52,162 bases of DNA from a virus. The first letter of the stretch is position 1. The number at the start of each line of letters is the position of its first letter. Shown here piece after piece: positions 16,799 through 25,873 of this stretch. Both the position numbers and the translations under genes were made by a program. Location of the stretch: positions 1 through 52,162 of the IMG/VR virus record IMGVR_UViG_3300022227_000004; one strand, 5' to 3'. The notes under the pieces were generated by a model. That model was not told the DNA's origin. It worked only from the letters and a program-made list of their open reading frames with translations, and did no database searches.

Positions 16799-17096
16799 TT
16801 ATGGGATGGAATACAAGGTTTATGTAGATGCTCCCAAGAATTTGAAGCCAACAAAAGAAGATGTTGGAAAATTAGCCGAGGTTGCAGGGAAGCAAAGGAA
16901 AGATGGATATTTCAGAATAATGGAAGTAGATGAAGGCAATAATATTTTAGTAACTACAAGAGATAGTTCGTTCAAGACTTTCCCTTATGACAGTGTTATA
17001 CTCCACCGGGATGAAGAAGTAAGAGCACAGAAGGGAACTATAATAGAATTTATGAAATCAGGTAGAAAGAAAAGGACTCGCGGTGCAAGAAAGTAA
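16728..17096 (+). CDS. Hypothetical basic protein, 122 aa
   Basis: AGGGAGAAAAA precedes the ATG. The N-terminus is a run of lysines (MAKRKTKKKKPVIVRIKDK) and the C-terminus ends KSGRKKRTRGARK, so nucleic-acid binding is likely. The centre is a small beta-rich region (YFRIMEVDEGNNILVTT). It overlaps the preceding gene's 3' end in another frame. Confidence 0.6.
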   Translation: MAKRKTKKKKPVIVRIKDKILTNNYGMEYKVYVDAPKNLKPTKEDVGKLAEVAGKQRKDGYFRIMEVDEGNNILVTTRDSSFKTFPYDSVILHRDEEVRAQKGTIIEFMKSGRKKRTRGARK

Positions 17097-17286
17097 AATA
17101 ATTACACCAAACCAATTGAATACAACAGGAATAAAACCTTCTGAAGTTGAGCCATTAGAAGTTATGCAAGCATTGGCAAGAAGGGTTCAATTCCTTGAAA
17201 GAGAATTCTCAGCAGTTAGAACAAGATTATATAATATTGAGGTTGAATGTCAGATGTTACAGGAGAAGATAGATGCGACTGAATGA
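17083..17286 (+). CDS. Hypothetical coiled-coil protein, 67 aa
   Basis: It uses a GTG start, with AAAGGA six or so bases upstream. The second half (LARRVQFLEREFSAVRTRLY, then NIEVECQMLQEKI) has clear heptad repeats, consistent with a short coiled coil. It overlaps the previous gene by 14 bases. Confidence 0.55.
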   Translation: MQESKIITPNQLNTTGIKPSEVEPLEVMQALARRVQFLEREFSAVRTRLYNIEVECQMLQEKIDATE

Positions 17287-17334
17287 TGTAATAATTTTGT
17301 TAGAGATTGACTTATCAATTAAATATAAAAAAAC

Positions 17335-17661
17335 ATGAAGTTAATATCCGCTAATAAGCTTGCAGAAATTATAGATAGAAATTCTGATTCTCTTGTAAAT
17401 GTTAGAAAAATTAAGAAAATTTTAAATAAAGAATCAAAGTATTGGACTGAATCTATTATCAGTATTTCTAATCTAATTGGTGTGAATGATCTAGATGTTG
17501 ATAAAAGTTATGCTGATTTTAGTAAAGGTAGTATAGTTGTCTTATCTAACGGGACTATAGTTGATGGTAGACATAGAGCATCTATGATATTACATAATAA
17601 TAAGGATAAAATTAATGCATATATACCTGTAAATGTACTTGCTAGTAGAGAAAACGAATGA
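17335..17661 (+). CDS. ParB/sulfiredoxin-like domain protein
   Basis: The 108-residue product carries VLSNGTIVDGRHRASMIL, the DGRHR nucleotide-binding motif of the ParB-like nuclease/sulfiredoxin superfamily. In phages such proteins are often small NTP-binding or modifying factors. No helix-turn-helix is present, so a chromosome-partition role is unlikely. A poly-A stretch rather than a clear ribosome site precedes the ATG. Confidence 0.6.
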   Translation: MKLISANKLAEIIDRNSDSLVNVRKIKKILNKESKYWTESIISISNLIGVNDLDVDKSYADFSKGSIVVLSNGTIVDGRHRASMILHNNKDKINAYIPVNVLASRENE

Positions 17662-18146
17662 GACCGAGGAGACCGAGTAGTTCTAGATGGGGCACTAGAG
17701 TTACTGATATGAAAAAGAAGCTCTATAAAACAGCATTGAGAGGCTCTAAAAGAAAATTTGCCGATCCTGGTGATTATAGAAAAGGGCAGAGGCGGACTAA
17801 GCCTGAAAAGGATATGATGTCCATCTTAAGAACATTGGGATTAGAATACGAAGAGGAATTTTCCATTCCATTTGCTAATACTTTTAGAGTTTATGATTTT
17901 CGAGTTGGAGAAAAACTACTCATAGAAGTGGATGGAGATTATATCCATTATAACAATGAAACTCAAAAAGGTCCTCGTACTGCAATGCACCTCAAAAATA
18001 AACAGAATGATAAGATCAAGCAATGGTTGTGTGAAAAAAGAGGGTATACTTTGATAAGATTCTGGGCCTCAACTATAGAAAATGATAAAGAATTGGTGGA
18101 AGAGAGAATAATGGAAGCAATTAATGAAATCGATTCATCAACTTAG
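17658..18146 (+). CDS. Vsr/DUF559-like endonuclease
   Basis: After a basic N-terminus the protein has KPEKDMMSILRTLGLEYEEE, then YDFRVGEKLLIEVDGDYIHYN, then KNKQNDKIKQWLCEKRGYTL and IRFW. The D-F...E-x-D...H core and the closing RxW strand match the PD-(D/E)XK-like Vsr/DUF559/EDxHD nuclease group. Members are mismatch nicking enzymes or free-standing homing endonucleases. It overlaps both neighbouring genes, so if mobile it is well integrated. Confidence 0.65.
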   Translation: MRPRRPSSSRWGTRVTDMKKKLYKTALRGSKRKFADPGDYRKGQRRTKPEKDMMSILRTLGLEYEEEFSIPFANTFRVYDFRVGEKLLIEVDGDYIHYNNETQKGPRTAMHLKNKQNDKIKQWLCEKRGYTLIRFWASTIENDKELVEERIMEAINEIDSST

Positions 18147-18531
18147 AGATCAACATCGAAGATGGCATTTTGAACATGACTTTTTTGAATTTAGCGATAT
18201 AGATCCTGGAATTCCTAAATTCTATATTGATACATTAAAAAATTTAGTATGCGACACATGTGAAAAAACTATAACTGAAGGATCAAAGGAGTTATCAGCT
18301 CCTCCTCCAAAGCAAAGTAAATTAAAATATCAGGGATTAACAGGTTATATTAGAGAGTGTAAAGAGAGTGGAATGCCTTGGGATGAAATATTTGATGATC
18401 TATATTTGATGCATGAATATGGCCCTCGAGGATCTATGACTAATCCAAACTCATTCGCAACACATCCTTGGGAATATATCAAAAACAAAAAAAGATGCCA
18501 AAGCAATTACAATAAGCAAAGAAGGGCTTGA
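18124..18531 (+). CDS. Hypothetical protein, 135 aa
   Basis: The ATG lies within the previous gene's end. The product contains one CDTC pair and an aromatic, acidic N-terminal region (RRWHFEHDFFEFSDIDPGIP). No family recognised. Confidence 0.55.
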   Translation: MKSIHQLRDQHRRWHFEHDFFEFSDIDPGIPKFYIDTLKNLVCDTCEKTITEGSKELSAPPPKQSKLKYQGLTGYIRECKESGMPWDEIFDDLYLMHEYGPRGSMTNPNSFATHPWEYIKNKKRCQSNYNKQRRA

Positions 18532-18552
18532 ATTATTAATGGGAGACGGATA

Positions 18553-19038
18553 GTGCCAAAGAGTGCAGTTCAATTTAAGACATTAAAACAAATCAAGTTT
18601 AAAAATGTTACAATAGGTGGAAGTTATGAGTGGAAATTAGAACCTTGGACTATCATATATTTGGTAGGTTTTAATTTAGAGCCAACAGACTATTGTAAAG
18701 AGAGTATGAGTGAACATGATTTCAAAGCTTTACTAGCAAGAGATGTTCTAGGAATAATGCCCTTGGAAAAAGCAGCAGAAAGGGTAGTTCCCCCACCTTG
18801 GATGTGGTACGGAATGAGATATTCTCATGAGCACAATGCTAAAGTGTTTAACTATAGAGTAAAGAAGGCAGCATTTCAATGTGAATTTTATGTATTAGCT
18901 CCAGATGAGTATCATCAAAATCAAGATAAAAAAGGATTAGAAAGAGAGTTCAAGCTGATGGCTACACGATTTGCTAACATTGACAATTTTAAATCTAACA
19001 AGTTTTGGATTATAACTCCACTGACCAGAGTAAAATAG
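18553..19038 (+). CDS. Hypothetical protein, 161 aa
   Basis: It uses a GTG start with GGGAG about eight bases upstream (gggagacggatagtg). The product is rich in aromatic residues (VVPPPWMWYGMRYSHEHN) and ends before the strong ribosome site of the next gene. No motif recognised. Confidence 0.55.
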   Translation: MPKSAVQFKTLKQIKFKNVTIGGSYEWKLEPWTIIYLVGFNLEPTDYCKESMSEHDFKALLARDVLGIMPLEKAAERVVPPPWMWYGMRYSHEHNAKVFNYRVKKAAFQCEFYVLAPDEYHQNQDKKGLEREFKLMATRFANIDNFKSNKFWIITPLTRVK

Positions 19039-19046
19039 GAGGATAT

Positions 19047-19739
19047 ATGGAGATTTTTTTTAAGGCTAGACCTTTGAATGCCAAGGGTGGCCACGTTCCA
19101 GGGTATTATTTCAGCTTAACAAGAAACAAGTTCGAAAAGATCAATGGTAAAGCACTAAGCAGAATTGAAGATAGGAGCTTCTTCAAAAAAGAAAATAAAA
19201 AGTTCAAGAAAATCAGAACAAAGAAGGAATACAAAACTCTCATCAAGGAGGAGTTTGGAAGAGACGACCGGTCCTTAAGGCGTCTAGGGTTAAAAGAAGT
19301 TGAAGGTTTTGCTCTAAATTCAGTAGTGATTCTATCAATCCCTCATGATTTTGTTCACAAGCATGCTAAAGTAGAAAAAGGCAAGATTGTATTCGATGTA
19401 TTGAATAACAAGTTTTGCTTTGTTCCCAATGCTGTCTATAGAAAAGAAAAGATGAGCAAAGGGAATGGTTACATGATCGAAAAGATTAGTGAAGGTCAAT
19501 GGAAGGTAATTCAGAAACCAGATAAAAAGAAATTTCCTAGAGTCTTAGGTGAGATTGAAATGCAAGAAATAAATGATGAAGTAAGTGAAAGTTTATATTT
19601 GTGGAAATCTAGGTTAAAATATAATACTAAGTGTATGAGGTGCAAGCTTACATGCAAACAACCGAGAATAATGGATCTATATTGTTGCGGAAACTACGAA
19701 CCAATCAAACTAAGGAAAAAGAGGAGCACTAAGAAATGA
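19047..19739 (+). CDS. Hypothetical protein with C-terminal cysteine cluster, 230 aa
   Basis: AGGAGG (19038-19043) places the start at ATG 19047 rather than an upstream in-frame codon inside the preceding gene. The product is basic and has a C-terminal CMRCKLTC...YCCG cluster (about residues 190-215) that could bind zinc or an Fe-S cluster. The family is unknown. Confidence 0.6.
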   Translation: MEIFFKARPLNAKGGHVPGYYFSLTRNKFEKINGKALSRIEDRSFFKKENKKFKKIRTKKEYKTLIKEEFGRDDRSLRRLGLKEVEGFALNSVVILSIPHDFVHKHAKVEKGKIVFDVLNNKFCFVPNAVYRKEKMSKGNGYMIEKISEGQWKVIQKPDKKKFPRVLGEIEMQEINDEVSESLYLWKSRLKYNTKCMRCKLTCKQPRIMDLYCCGNYEPIKLRKKRSTKK

Positions 19740-20347
19740 CAGATGCAGAGAGAGCAGAGCAAGCAATAGATCATTGTATGAGAATCATAAAGAAGTATGT
19801 AACAGATACAGATAGAAAAGACCAAGTAGATCGCTTGTTAGAAAACTTTGGAGAGAGGATGTTTTTAGCTCCAGCTTCGACAAAAGAAGATCATCATTCA
19901 GCTTATAAAGGTGGATTGATTGTCCATTCAATGAGAGTAACTCAGAGAATATTTGATATTTGTAATGGGCTAGGATTAAAAAATGATGAAGTTCCTCATG
20001 AAAGCAAAGTTATAGTAGGAATATTCCACGACATAGGCAAAATAGGATCATACGATGGAATACCTCATTACTTGACACAAAATTCAGACTGGCATAGAGA
20101 AACACTTGGGCAGTATTACAAGTATAATGAAGAGCTTAACGATGGGTTAACAACATCTCAAAGATCTATCAGAATTTTGACTAAGCTTGGATTGGATCTC
20201 ACAGATAGTGAGTATATTTCAATCTTGTTCCACGATGGATTATATGTGAAAGAAAATGATTCATACTCAATGAAAGGTTCAGAAGATAAGCTTATGAGAA
20301 TCACTCATATGGCTGATTCTTATGTGGCGTTAATAGAGAATATTTAA
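19736..20347 (+). CDS. HD-domain phosphohydrolase
   Basis: The product contains KGGLIVHSMRV, then VGIFHDIGKIG (the HD dyad), and later ISILFHDGLYV, the metal-binding layout of HD-superfamily phosphohydrolases. These act on nucleotides, cyclic nucleotides or (p)ppGpp. At 203 residues it is a single-domain enzyme. Starts with an ATGA overlap. The substrate cannot be deduced, although nucleotide metabolism is plausible. Confidence 0.75.
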   Translation: MTDAERAEQAIDHCMRIIKKYVTDTDRKDQVDRLLENFGERMFLAPASTKEDHHSAYKGGLIVHSMRVTQRIFDICNGLGLKNDEVPHESKVIVGIFHDIGKIGSYDGIPHYLTQNSDWHRETLGQYYKYNEELNDGLTTSQRSIRILTKLGLDLTDSEYISILFHDGLYVKENDSYSMKGSEDKLMRITHMADSYVALIENI

Positions 20348-20706
20348 TGGAAATATTTTTGTTTATTTTGGGCTTATTGGCCGGAGCAGGTCTCATGTAT
20401 GTTCTGGTCAATCGTAGTGCTGATAGAATTGTAGAGTTAGAAAATATATTTGGAGAAATGTATGAGGAGTTTGGTGTTTTCACTAAAACATGTGAAGTAG
20501 TTCTGAATTCTTCACGTTATTCTAATGAACCAATGCTTATGACATTATTAGAGCAATTAGCGGGCCTTCATGTATATTTATTACAGATAGAAAACTTTTA
20601 CACATTTGATTTAGAATTGAATGATGAAAACATAGAGGTAGAGGATCCAACAGGAAACCCTCCTCTGGAGACTGAAGATGGGAATGAACACCCTGAAGGA
20701 AGTTGA
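20347..20706 (+). CDS. Small membrane-anchored protein, 119 aa
   Basis: The N-terminus MEIFLFILGLLAGAGLMYVL is a transmembrane helix or signal anchor, followed by a helical soluble region and an acidic tail. It overlaps the HD-protein gene by one base (TAATG). No recognised domain. Confidence 0.6.
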   Translation: MEIFLFILGLLAGAGLMYVLVNRSADRIVELENIFGEMYEEFGVFTKTCEVVLNSSRYSNEPMLMTLLEQLAGLHVYLLQIENFYTFDLELNDENIEVEDPTGNPPLETEDGNEHPEGS

Positions 20707-21226
20707 ATTATTTGATGATATGACTTTGGATCTTATATTCAAAGAAATTTATGATCGATCAACTGAAGATAGAAAGAAAGCATTAGATACATATGATATG
20801 ATTACAGCTGAAATGAAAACTGATGAAGATATTTTCATGATCGGTGATAAGGCCGATAGGTATCTTGATATTGCACAAAAATCTACAGACAACCTTACAA
20901 AAATGCTAACGGCTGCACAACGCCTATTGGAGTTGGATGCTGTTCAAGGAAAAGATGGAGTTAATGCTGATGATATTCACGATATACTTGAAAGATTAGA
21001 TCAGATTCCAGATGAATTAAGAGATAGACACAAGAGAGTTGAAGCAGCAGAAGAAGTAGAAGAGCCTGAATCCAATTTTGAATTTGTATCAGATGAAGCT
21101 CTAGATACTGCAATTGAAGTTGGCAAGGATGCTATAAGAAGTATGAAAAAAACAAATCCAGGACAAATCGATAGCTTTTTCAAGCTTGAATTAGATGATG
21201 AGGAAAATCTAGAAAGGTTTAAATAG
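20678..21226 (+). CDS. Hypothetical acidic protein, 182 aa
   Basis: The ATG at 20678 follows GGAGACTGAAG within the end of the preceding gene. The protein is acidic and helical, with AAEEVEEPES linking two helical regions. Its position just before ruvC, primase and the SbcDC fusion suggests a replication or recombination accessory role, but nothing in the sequence proves this. Confidence 0.6.
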   Translation: MGMNTLKEVELFDDMTLDLIFKEIYDRSTEDRKKALDTYDMITAEMKTDEDIFMIGDKADRYLDIAQKSTDNLTKMLTAAQRLLELDAVQGKDGVNADDIHDILERLDQIPDELRDRHKRVEAAEEVEEPESNFEFVSDEALDTAIEVGKDAIRSMKKTNPGQIDSFFKLELDDEENLERFK

Positions 21227-21227
21227 A

Positions 21228-21752
21228 TTGACAGTATTAGGCATTGATGTTGCAACTAATACTACAGGTTATGCCGTTGTAAATGAAAAAAAAGAACTAC
21301 TAAAGTATGGTATTATAGACACATCCAAACAAAAAGATTATTTCGATAAAGCAGAAATATTTACTCTCCAATTAGAGCAATTAGTTGGAGAGTTTTGTTT
21401 TGACAGAATCGGAATAGAAGAAATACTTAGTAGATTCAATGCAGGACATTCTAGTGCAAAAGTAGTAATCGCTCTTGCAAGATTTAACGCATTAGTAAGT
21501 TATAAATGTTATCAGCTAAAAGGCGAAAGACCATTGCATATAAATGTTCTAACAGCTAGAAAATTAGTCTTAGGTAAAATTCCGAGGAGTATAAAACAAA
21601 AGGAATATGTATTAAAATTTATACAAGAGCTCTATCCAAATATAGAACTTCCTAGAATGAAAAGGAAAGATGTTTTATCGAAAGATGCATATGACATAGC
21701 AGATGCTATAGTAATAGCCTTGGCGACTTTAATATATGATGAGAGCAAATAG
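21228..21752 (+). CDS. ruvC: RuvC-like Holliday-junction resolvase
   Basis: The product opens with VLGIDVATNTTGYAVV (first catalytic Asp in an RNase H-fold strand), then RIGIEEIL (catalytic Glu), and a C-terminal KDAYDIADAIVIAL carrying the final Asp pair. This is the RuvC catalytic layout at the right length (174 residues). It starts with TTG and lies immediately before the primase. The probable role is resolving branched replication or recombination intermediates before packaging. Confidence 0.8.
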   Translation: MTVLGIDVATNTTGYAVVNEKKELLKYGIIDTSKQKDYFDKAEIFTLQLEQLVGEFCFDRIGIEEILSRFNAGHSSAKVVIALARFNALVSYKCYQLKGERPLHINVLTARKLVLGKIPRSIKQKEYVLKFIQELYPNIELPRMKRKDVLSKDAYDIADAIVIALATLIYDESK

Positions 21753-22692
21753 TGTTTTTGAAAAATTAAGAACAATTTTAGGAGAACCGAAGAAGCTGCC
21801 CGATGGTAAAGGAGACGCAGCTTTTTTGTGTTTAAATTGCAATCACACAACTCCTCATCTAGTAATCAATATCAATAATGAAAAATATCATTGTTGGATT
21901 TGCGAGTTCGGTGGTCGAGGTATCAAGAAGATGCTCCTTAAATTGCATCTTCCAAAAGAAGCTCAGAGGTTTTCAACAGAAGTCTATGACTTATCTAGAA
22001 CTATAGATAATGTAAAGCAAATGTTGAGAGGTGATGTAGAGGATAGAACAGATTATTCCATAGCTATTCCAGAGGGATATAAACAAATATATTTGAAGCA
22101 AAATTGCTTTCAATATAACATGGGTTATGATTATCTAATAAACAGAGGATTGACTGATAGAGATATACTTCGCCACAACATACTGTATAATGTATCAGCC
22201 AGGCGAGTACTCTTCCCATCCTACGATTCAAATTTCAAGCTGAATTATTACCTAACTAGAGCTATTGACGAGGTACCCTACAAATATCTAAACGCAAAAA
22301 TACCAAAGACGGAATTCATATTTAATGAGCACTTGATCGATTGGACTAAACGGTTGTTGCTAGTAGAGGGCGTCTTCGATTCAATACTCTCGAATATGAA
22401 TTCCGTTCCTATTTTAGGATCGATAATACGAGAACAACACAAATTATATAAACAAGTGGTTAAGTTTCAGACGCCAATTATCATAGCTTTGGATCCAGAT
22501 GCTTTTGACAAGCAAATTAAAATAGCTAACACATTTATTAATAATAACATAGAGGTACTATTTGTTGACATGAGAAGTACAGATAAAGATATAGCAGACC
22601 TGGGCCCAGAAGGCTTTGAGAACATATTAACACACAATAGCAAGAACTACGATCTGAGATCAAGAATTGAGGGAGAATTGGAGATTCTATGA
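21736..22692 (+). CDS. DNA primase (T4 gp61/DnaG-type)
   Basis: An N-terminal zinc finger (CLNCNHTTPH...YHCWIC, about residues 32-56) is followed by a catalytic core with a TOPRIM domain: LLLVEGVFDSIL (catalytic Glu) and IIALDPDAFDKQ (DxD). Length (318 residues) fits T4 gp61-like primases, which make RNA primers with the gp41 helicase. Two consecutive ATGs exist at the start. It overlaps ruvC upstream and the SbcD-SbcC gene downstream. Confidence 0.85.
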   Translation: MMRANSVFEKLRTILGEPKKLPDGKGDAAFLCLNCNHTTPHLVININNEKYHCWICEFGGRGIKKMLLKLHLPKEAQRFSTEVYDLSRTIDNVKQMLRGDVEDRTDYSIAIPEGYKQIYLKQNCFQYNMGYDYLINRGLTDRDILRHNILYNVSARRVLFPSYDSNFKLNYYLTRAIDEVPYKYLNAKIPKTEFIFNEHLIDWTKRLLLVEGVFDSILSNMNSVPILGSIIREQHKLYKQVVKFQTPIIIALDPDAFDKQIKIANTFINNNIEVLFVDMRSTDKDIADLGPEGFENILTHNSKNYDLRSRIEGELEIL

Positions 22693-25600
22693 AAATCGTT
22701 CACATTGCAGATGTACACATTAGATTATTAAAACGACATAAAGAATATAGAGAAGTATTTGAAGATTTGAAAGCATCATTAAGTAGAACTCGACCTGATG
22801 CTGTTGTAGTTGCTGGTGATATATTTCATAATAAAGTTAATCTTTCACCAGAAGCTGTTGAGATAGGTAGAGAGTTTTTAGAGATAATATCTGATTCATG
22901 CCCTGCTTATTTGATAGTTGGAAATCACGATTGTATAGTTAATCAACCTGGTAGAAAAGATGCTATTAGTCCATTACTAAAATACAAATATAAAAATAGA
23001 ATAAGTCTATTTAGAAAAAGTGGTTTTGATTATCTTCCAGAACACAAAGTTGCTTTTGGAACATTTGCAGTTAATGATGAAGCCAATTATCCATTTCATA
23101 TAGGAACAAAAAGAGAAGGATATACTTACATAGCTTTGTTTCATGGTGCTATAAATTCAGCTAAAACTGATGTGAACTATGTGTTAAGGACAGACAATAA
23201 TATAAACATGTTCAAAGAATATGATTATGCATTGCTTGGAGATATACATAAACGACAGAGTATGGGACCGGGGATGGCTTACCCAGGATCATTAATACAA
23301 CAGAACTTTGGTGAAGAAATACAAAAGGGATATTTGCTTTGGGATACTGAAGAAGGTACTAGCCAGTTTGTAGATTTGTATAACAAGTATGGTTTCTATA
23401 CTATACGATTAAAAGAAAAAGATATAGAGAATTTTGATCAAAAGAAATTCAAAGATATGCCTGTCAAGCCATACGTTAGAGTATTGGTAGAAGGATCTTC
23501 TTACAATCAGATCATGCTTCAAAATTTAGCATCACAAATCAAAGAGAGATATAATCCGCTCTCAATTTCAGTAGATGTAGATTTGATAGCAGGATCTAAT
23601 GATCTGAATATTGAAGATTTGGAAATTGATAATGTATCTCAGTTGCCCGTTCAGCATAAGCTCATAAGAAGATGGTTTGAAAATACAAACATTACTAAGA
23701 AAGAATTAGACAAGATAATTAGAATCCATACTGAGCTGTTCACAACTATAGTGACTGACGATATTGGTAGTATGGGAAATAATTGGGCAGTAAAGAAGAT
23801 CAATTTTTCAAATGCATTCTCCTATGGTGAAGATAATTCTGTAGATTTTGAAGCGCTTAATGGATTGGTAGGAATATTCTCTCCAAATGCTTCAGGTAAA
23901 TCTGCATTGTTGACTACTATTATGACTGGAATATTCAATATGTCTGATAGAGTCTCAAGGAATAACATTGGAGATTTGATTAACAAGCAAAAGGAGCAAG
24001 CTGATATTGAGCTTTATTTTTCCGTCGATAATAGAGAATTTGTATTAAGGAGACAAGTAACTAGGCAAAAGAAAGATCGAGAAAGGGGATTATCAACTGT
24101 AAATCTCTGGGAAATAATGGCTGGTGAAGAAATAGCTCTATCTGGTGAAGCTACAAAAAATGAAACAGAAAGAATAATACGGTCATTGGTTGGAAACTAT
24201 ATGGACCATAGCATGACCACGTTTGGAATGCAAGGCAAGTTAACTGATTTCATTGATGAGTGTGATGCTGGTAGAATTCAGTATTTGTCTAAGTTCCTCG
24301 GATTAGATATCGTGGAAGCTATATATCTAGCTGTTAAGGGTGAATGTGATGGTTTGAAAAGATTGATAAAACAATACAAGGAGCATGATTTCAAATCTAT
24401 TTACAAAGGGTATGTTGAAACAAGAGATAATACGCAAAAAGAATTAGACAAGGGTCATAAATTGAAAGAGAGGATTTCTGCCGAGTGTAGTTCTATAAAG
24501 ACTAGAATTTCTGATTTGAATAAATTGCTTAAGAATATTGATAGTGGTGTTATAGATCCTGAAGAAATAAAACTCCAAATCTATAAGACTGATAAAAGAA
24601 TAGAAGAGTTAGTTCACAAGGAAGCTGAATTATCGGTTGAAATAGGCAAAACAAAAACTACATCTAGAAAAGTCTTCAGGCAGTTGAAGAAATTCGACAT
24701 TGAAAAATTAAAAGCACAGATGGAGGAGTATCAAGCAAAGATTACTGAAATAGGAACATTAAAAAATAAGAGCTTATTATTAAAGAAAGATATATCGTCG
24801 GCTAAAAGATTGACTGAAAATCTGAAGAAACATGATTGGTTCGAAACTGATCCAAATTGTAAGAAGTGTGTGTTTTTATCCGATGCTTTCCAGTCTAAAA
24901 ATTCATTAGAAAATTTGAATATAGAGTATGATACTATAATTAAAGAGATGAATGGATTATCTAGTGATATCGAAGGCCTAAAAGAAAGTGCTTTCGAACA
25001 TGAAAAAGCAAATAATCTCGACAAGGAATTAAGCGGGTTAGAATATCAATACAAGATGAGTCTTGTTCAAAGAGATAAAATCAAAGCTAGTATTAAGAAT
25101 TGCAAATTAACACGAAATAATCAGAAAGCTTTGTTAGATCAGTACAATAACAATGAAGCTGCTATTAAGCACAATGAAGGAATAAAAAATGAAATAACAA
25201 AGCTTGAAGCAAGTAGCAAGGATTTCGAAAAGAAGCTAACAAAATTGGATAGAGCTATATCAGAGCAGAATGTGGCACTTGGTGGAATAAAGCAGAAGAT
25301 AGAAGATCTAGGTAATTCAATTCAACAATTGAATGATATTGAAGAATCATTTAGATTAGCTTCAATGCTCAAGGACGCACTGTCTAAGGATGGCATACAG
25401 CTTCAAATTATCAAGAAAGTGGTTCCTAGAATCAATATGGAAATTAGGAAGATACTATCTAATGTAACTGAATTCGATATAGCAATTGAGGTTGATGATG
25501 AAACTAGAGATATAGAAATATACATAAATGATGGAAGTAGTAAGAGGCAGATAGATCTTGGTTCTGGTATGGAGAAGACCATTGGTGCTATTGCGATTAG

Positions 25601-25838
25601 AGCAGCCTTGGCTAATGTATCTCTAATTCCAAGATGCAATCTATTTGTTATAGATGAAGGATTTGGAACCTTGGATTCTGATAATCTTAATAGTATGAAT
25701 ATGTTCTTGGGTCAATTGAAATCAATGTTCAAGATCGTATTAATAATATCGCATGTTGATTATCTTCAAGATATTATAGATTATAACATATCGATCAACA
25801 AAGATGAAGAAGGATTTTCACAAATAGACATCAAGTAG
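22689..25838 (+). CDS. Single-chain SbcD-SbcC (T4 gp47-gp46, Mre11-Rad50) fusion
   Basis: Residues about 1-330 are a calcineurin-like phosphoesterase of the Mre11/SbcD type: HIADVHIR, VVVAGDIFHN, VGNHDC, ALFHGAI and LLGDIHKRQ. From about residue 360 the chain becomes Rad50/SbcC, with Walker A SPNASGKSAL (Gly403-Lys404-Ser405), a long coiled coil, the zinc-hook CKKC at 724-727, the ABC signature DLGSGMEKT near residue 957, and Walker B LFVIDEGFGTLD. T4 encodes these as two separate genes, 47 and 46. The complex processes DNA ends for recombination-dependent replication and host DNA degradation. Confidence 0.9.
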   Translation: MKIVHIADVHIRLLKRHKEYREVFEDLKASLSRTRPDAVVVAGDIFHNKVNLSPEAVEIGREFLEIISDSCPAYLIVGNHDCIVNQPGRKDAISPLLKYKYKNRISLFRKSGFDYLPEHKVAFGTFAVNDEANYPFHIGTKREGYTYIALFHGAINSAKTDVNYVLRTDNNINMFKEYDYALLGDIHKRQSMGPGMAYPGSLIQQNFGEEIQKGYLLWDTEEGTSQFVDLYNKYGFYTIRLKEKDIENFDQKKFKDMPVKPYVRVLVEGSSYNQIMLQNLASQIKERYNPLSISVDVDLIAGSNDLNIEDLEIDNVSQLPVQHKLIRRWFENTNITKKELDKIIRIHTELFTTIVTDDIGSMGNNWAVKKINFSNAFSYGEDNSVDFEALNGLVGIFSPNASGKSALLTTIMTGIFNMSDRVSRNNIGDLINKQKEQADIELYFSVDNREFVLRRQVTRQKKDRERGLSTVNLWEIMAGEEIALSGEATKNETERIIRSLVGNYMDHSMTTFGMQGKLTDFIDECDAGRIQYLSKFLGLDIVEAIYLAVKGECDGLKRLIKQYKEHDFKSIYKGYVETRDNTQKELDKGHKLKERISAECSSIKTRISDLNKLLKNIDSGVIDPEEIKLQIYKTDKRIEELVHKEAELSVEIGKTKTTSRKVFRQLKKFDIEKLKAQMEEYQAKITEIGTLKNKSLLLKKDISSAKRLTENLKKHDWFETDPNCKKCVFLSDAFQSKNSLENLNIEYDTIIKEMNGLSSDIEGLKESAFEHEKANNLDKELSGLEYQYKMSLVQRDKIKASIKNCKLTRNNQKALLDQYNNNEAAIKHNEGIKNEITKLEASSKDFEKKLTKLDRAISEQNVALGGIKQKIEDLGNSIQQLNDIEESFRLASMLKDALSKDGIQLQIIKKVVPRINMEIRKILSNVTEFDIAIEVDDETRDIEIYINDGSSKRQIDLGSGMEKTIGAIAIRAALANVSLIPRCNLFVIDEGFGTLDSDNLNSMNMFLGQLKSMFKIVLIISHVDYLQDIIDYNISINKDEEGFSQIDIK

Positions 25839-25848
25839 AATTAGTGTA

Positions 25849-25856
25849 TATTTATA
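25849..25856 (+). promoter_or_regulatory. Candidate TATTTATA promoter-like element
   Basis: TATTTATA within TATATTTATAATAAAG lies just upstream of the ribosome site of the putative holin gene. It matches the element at 15735 and before the terminase and prohead genes. Late-promoter function is inferred only from recurrence and position. Confidence 0.35.
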
Positions 25857-25873
25857 ATAAAGAGAGGTAGATT

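Noticed and set aside
17335-17661. MKLISA start considered as a member of the capsid leader family
   Set aside because: It lacks the acidic position and an (L/I)-x-E site near the start, lies outside the leader cluster, and the residues belong to the ParB-like fold.
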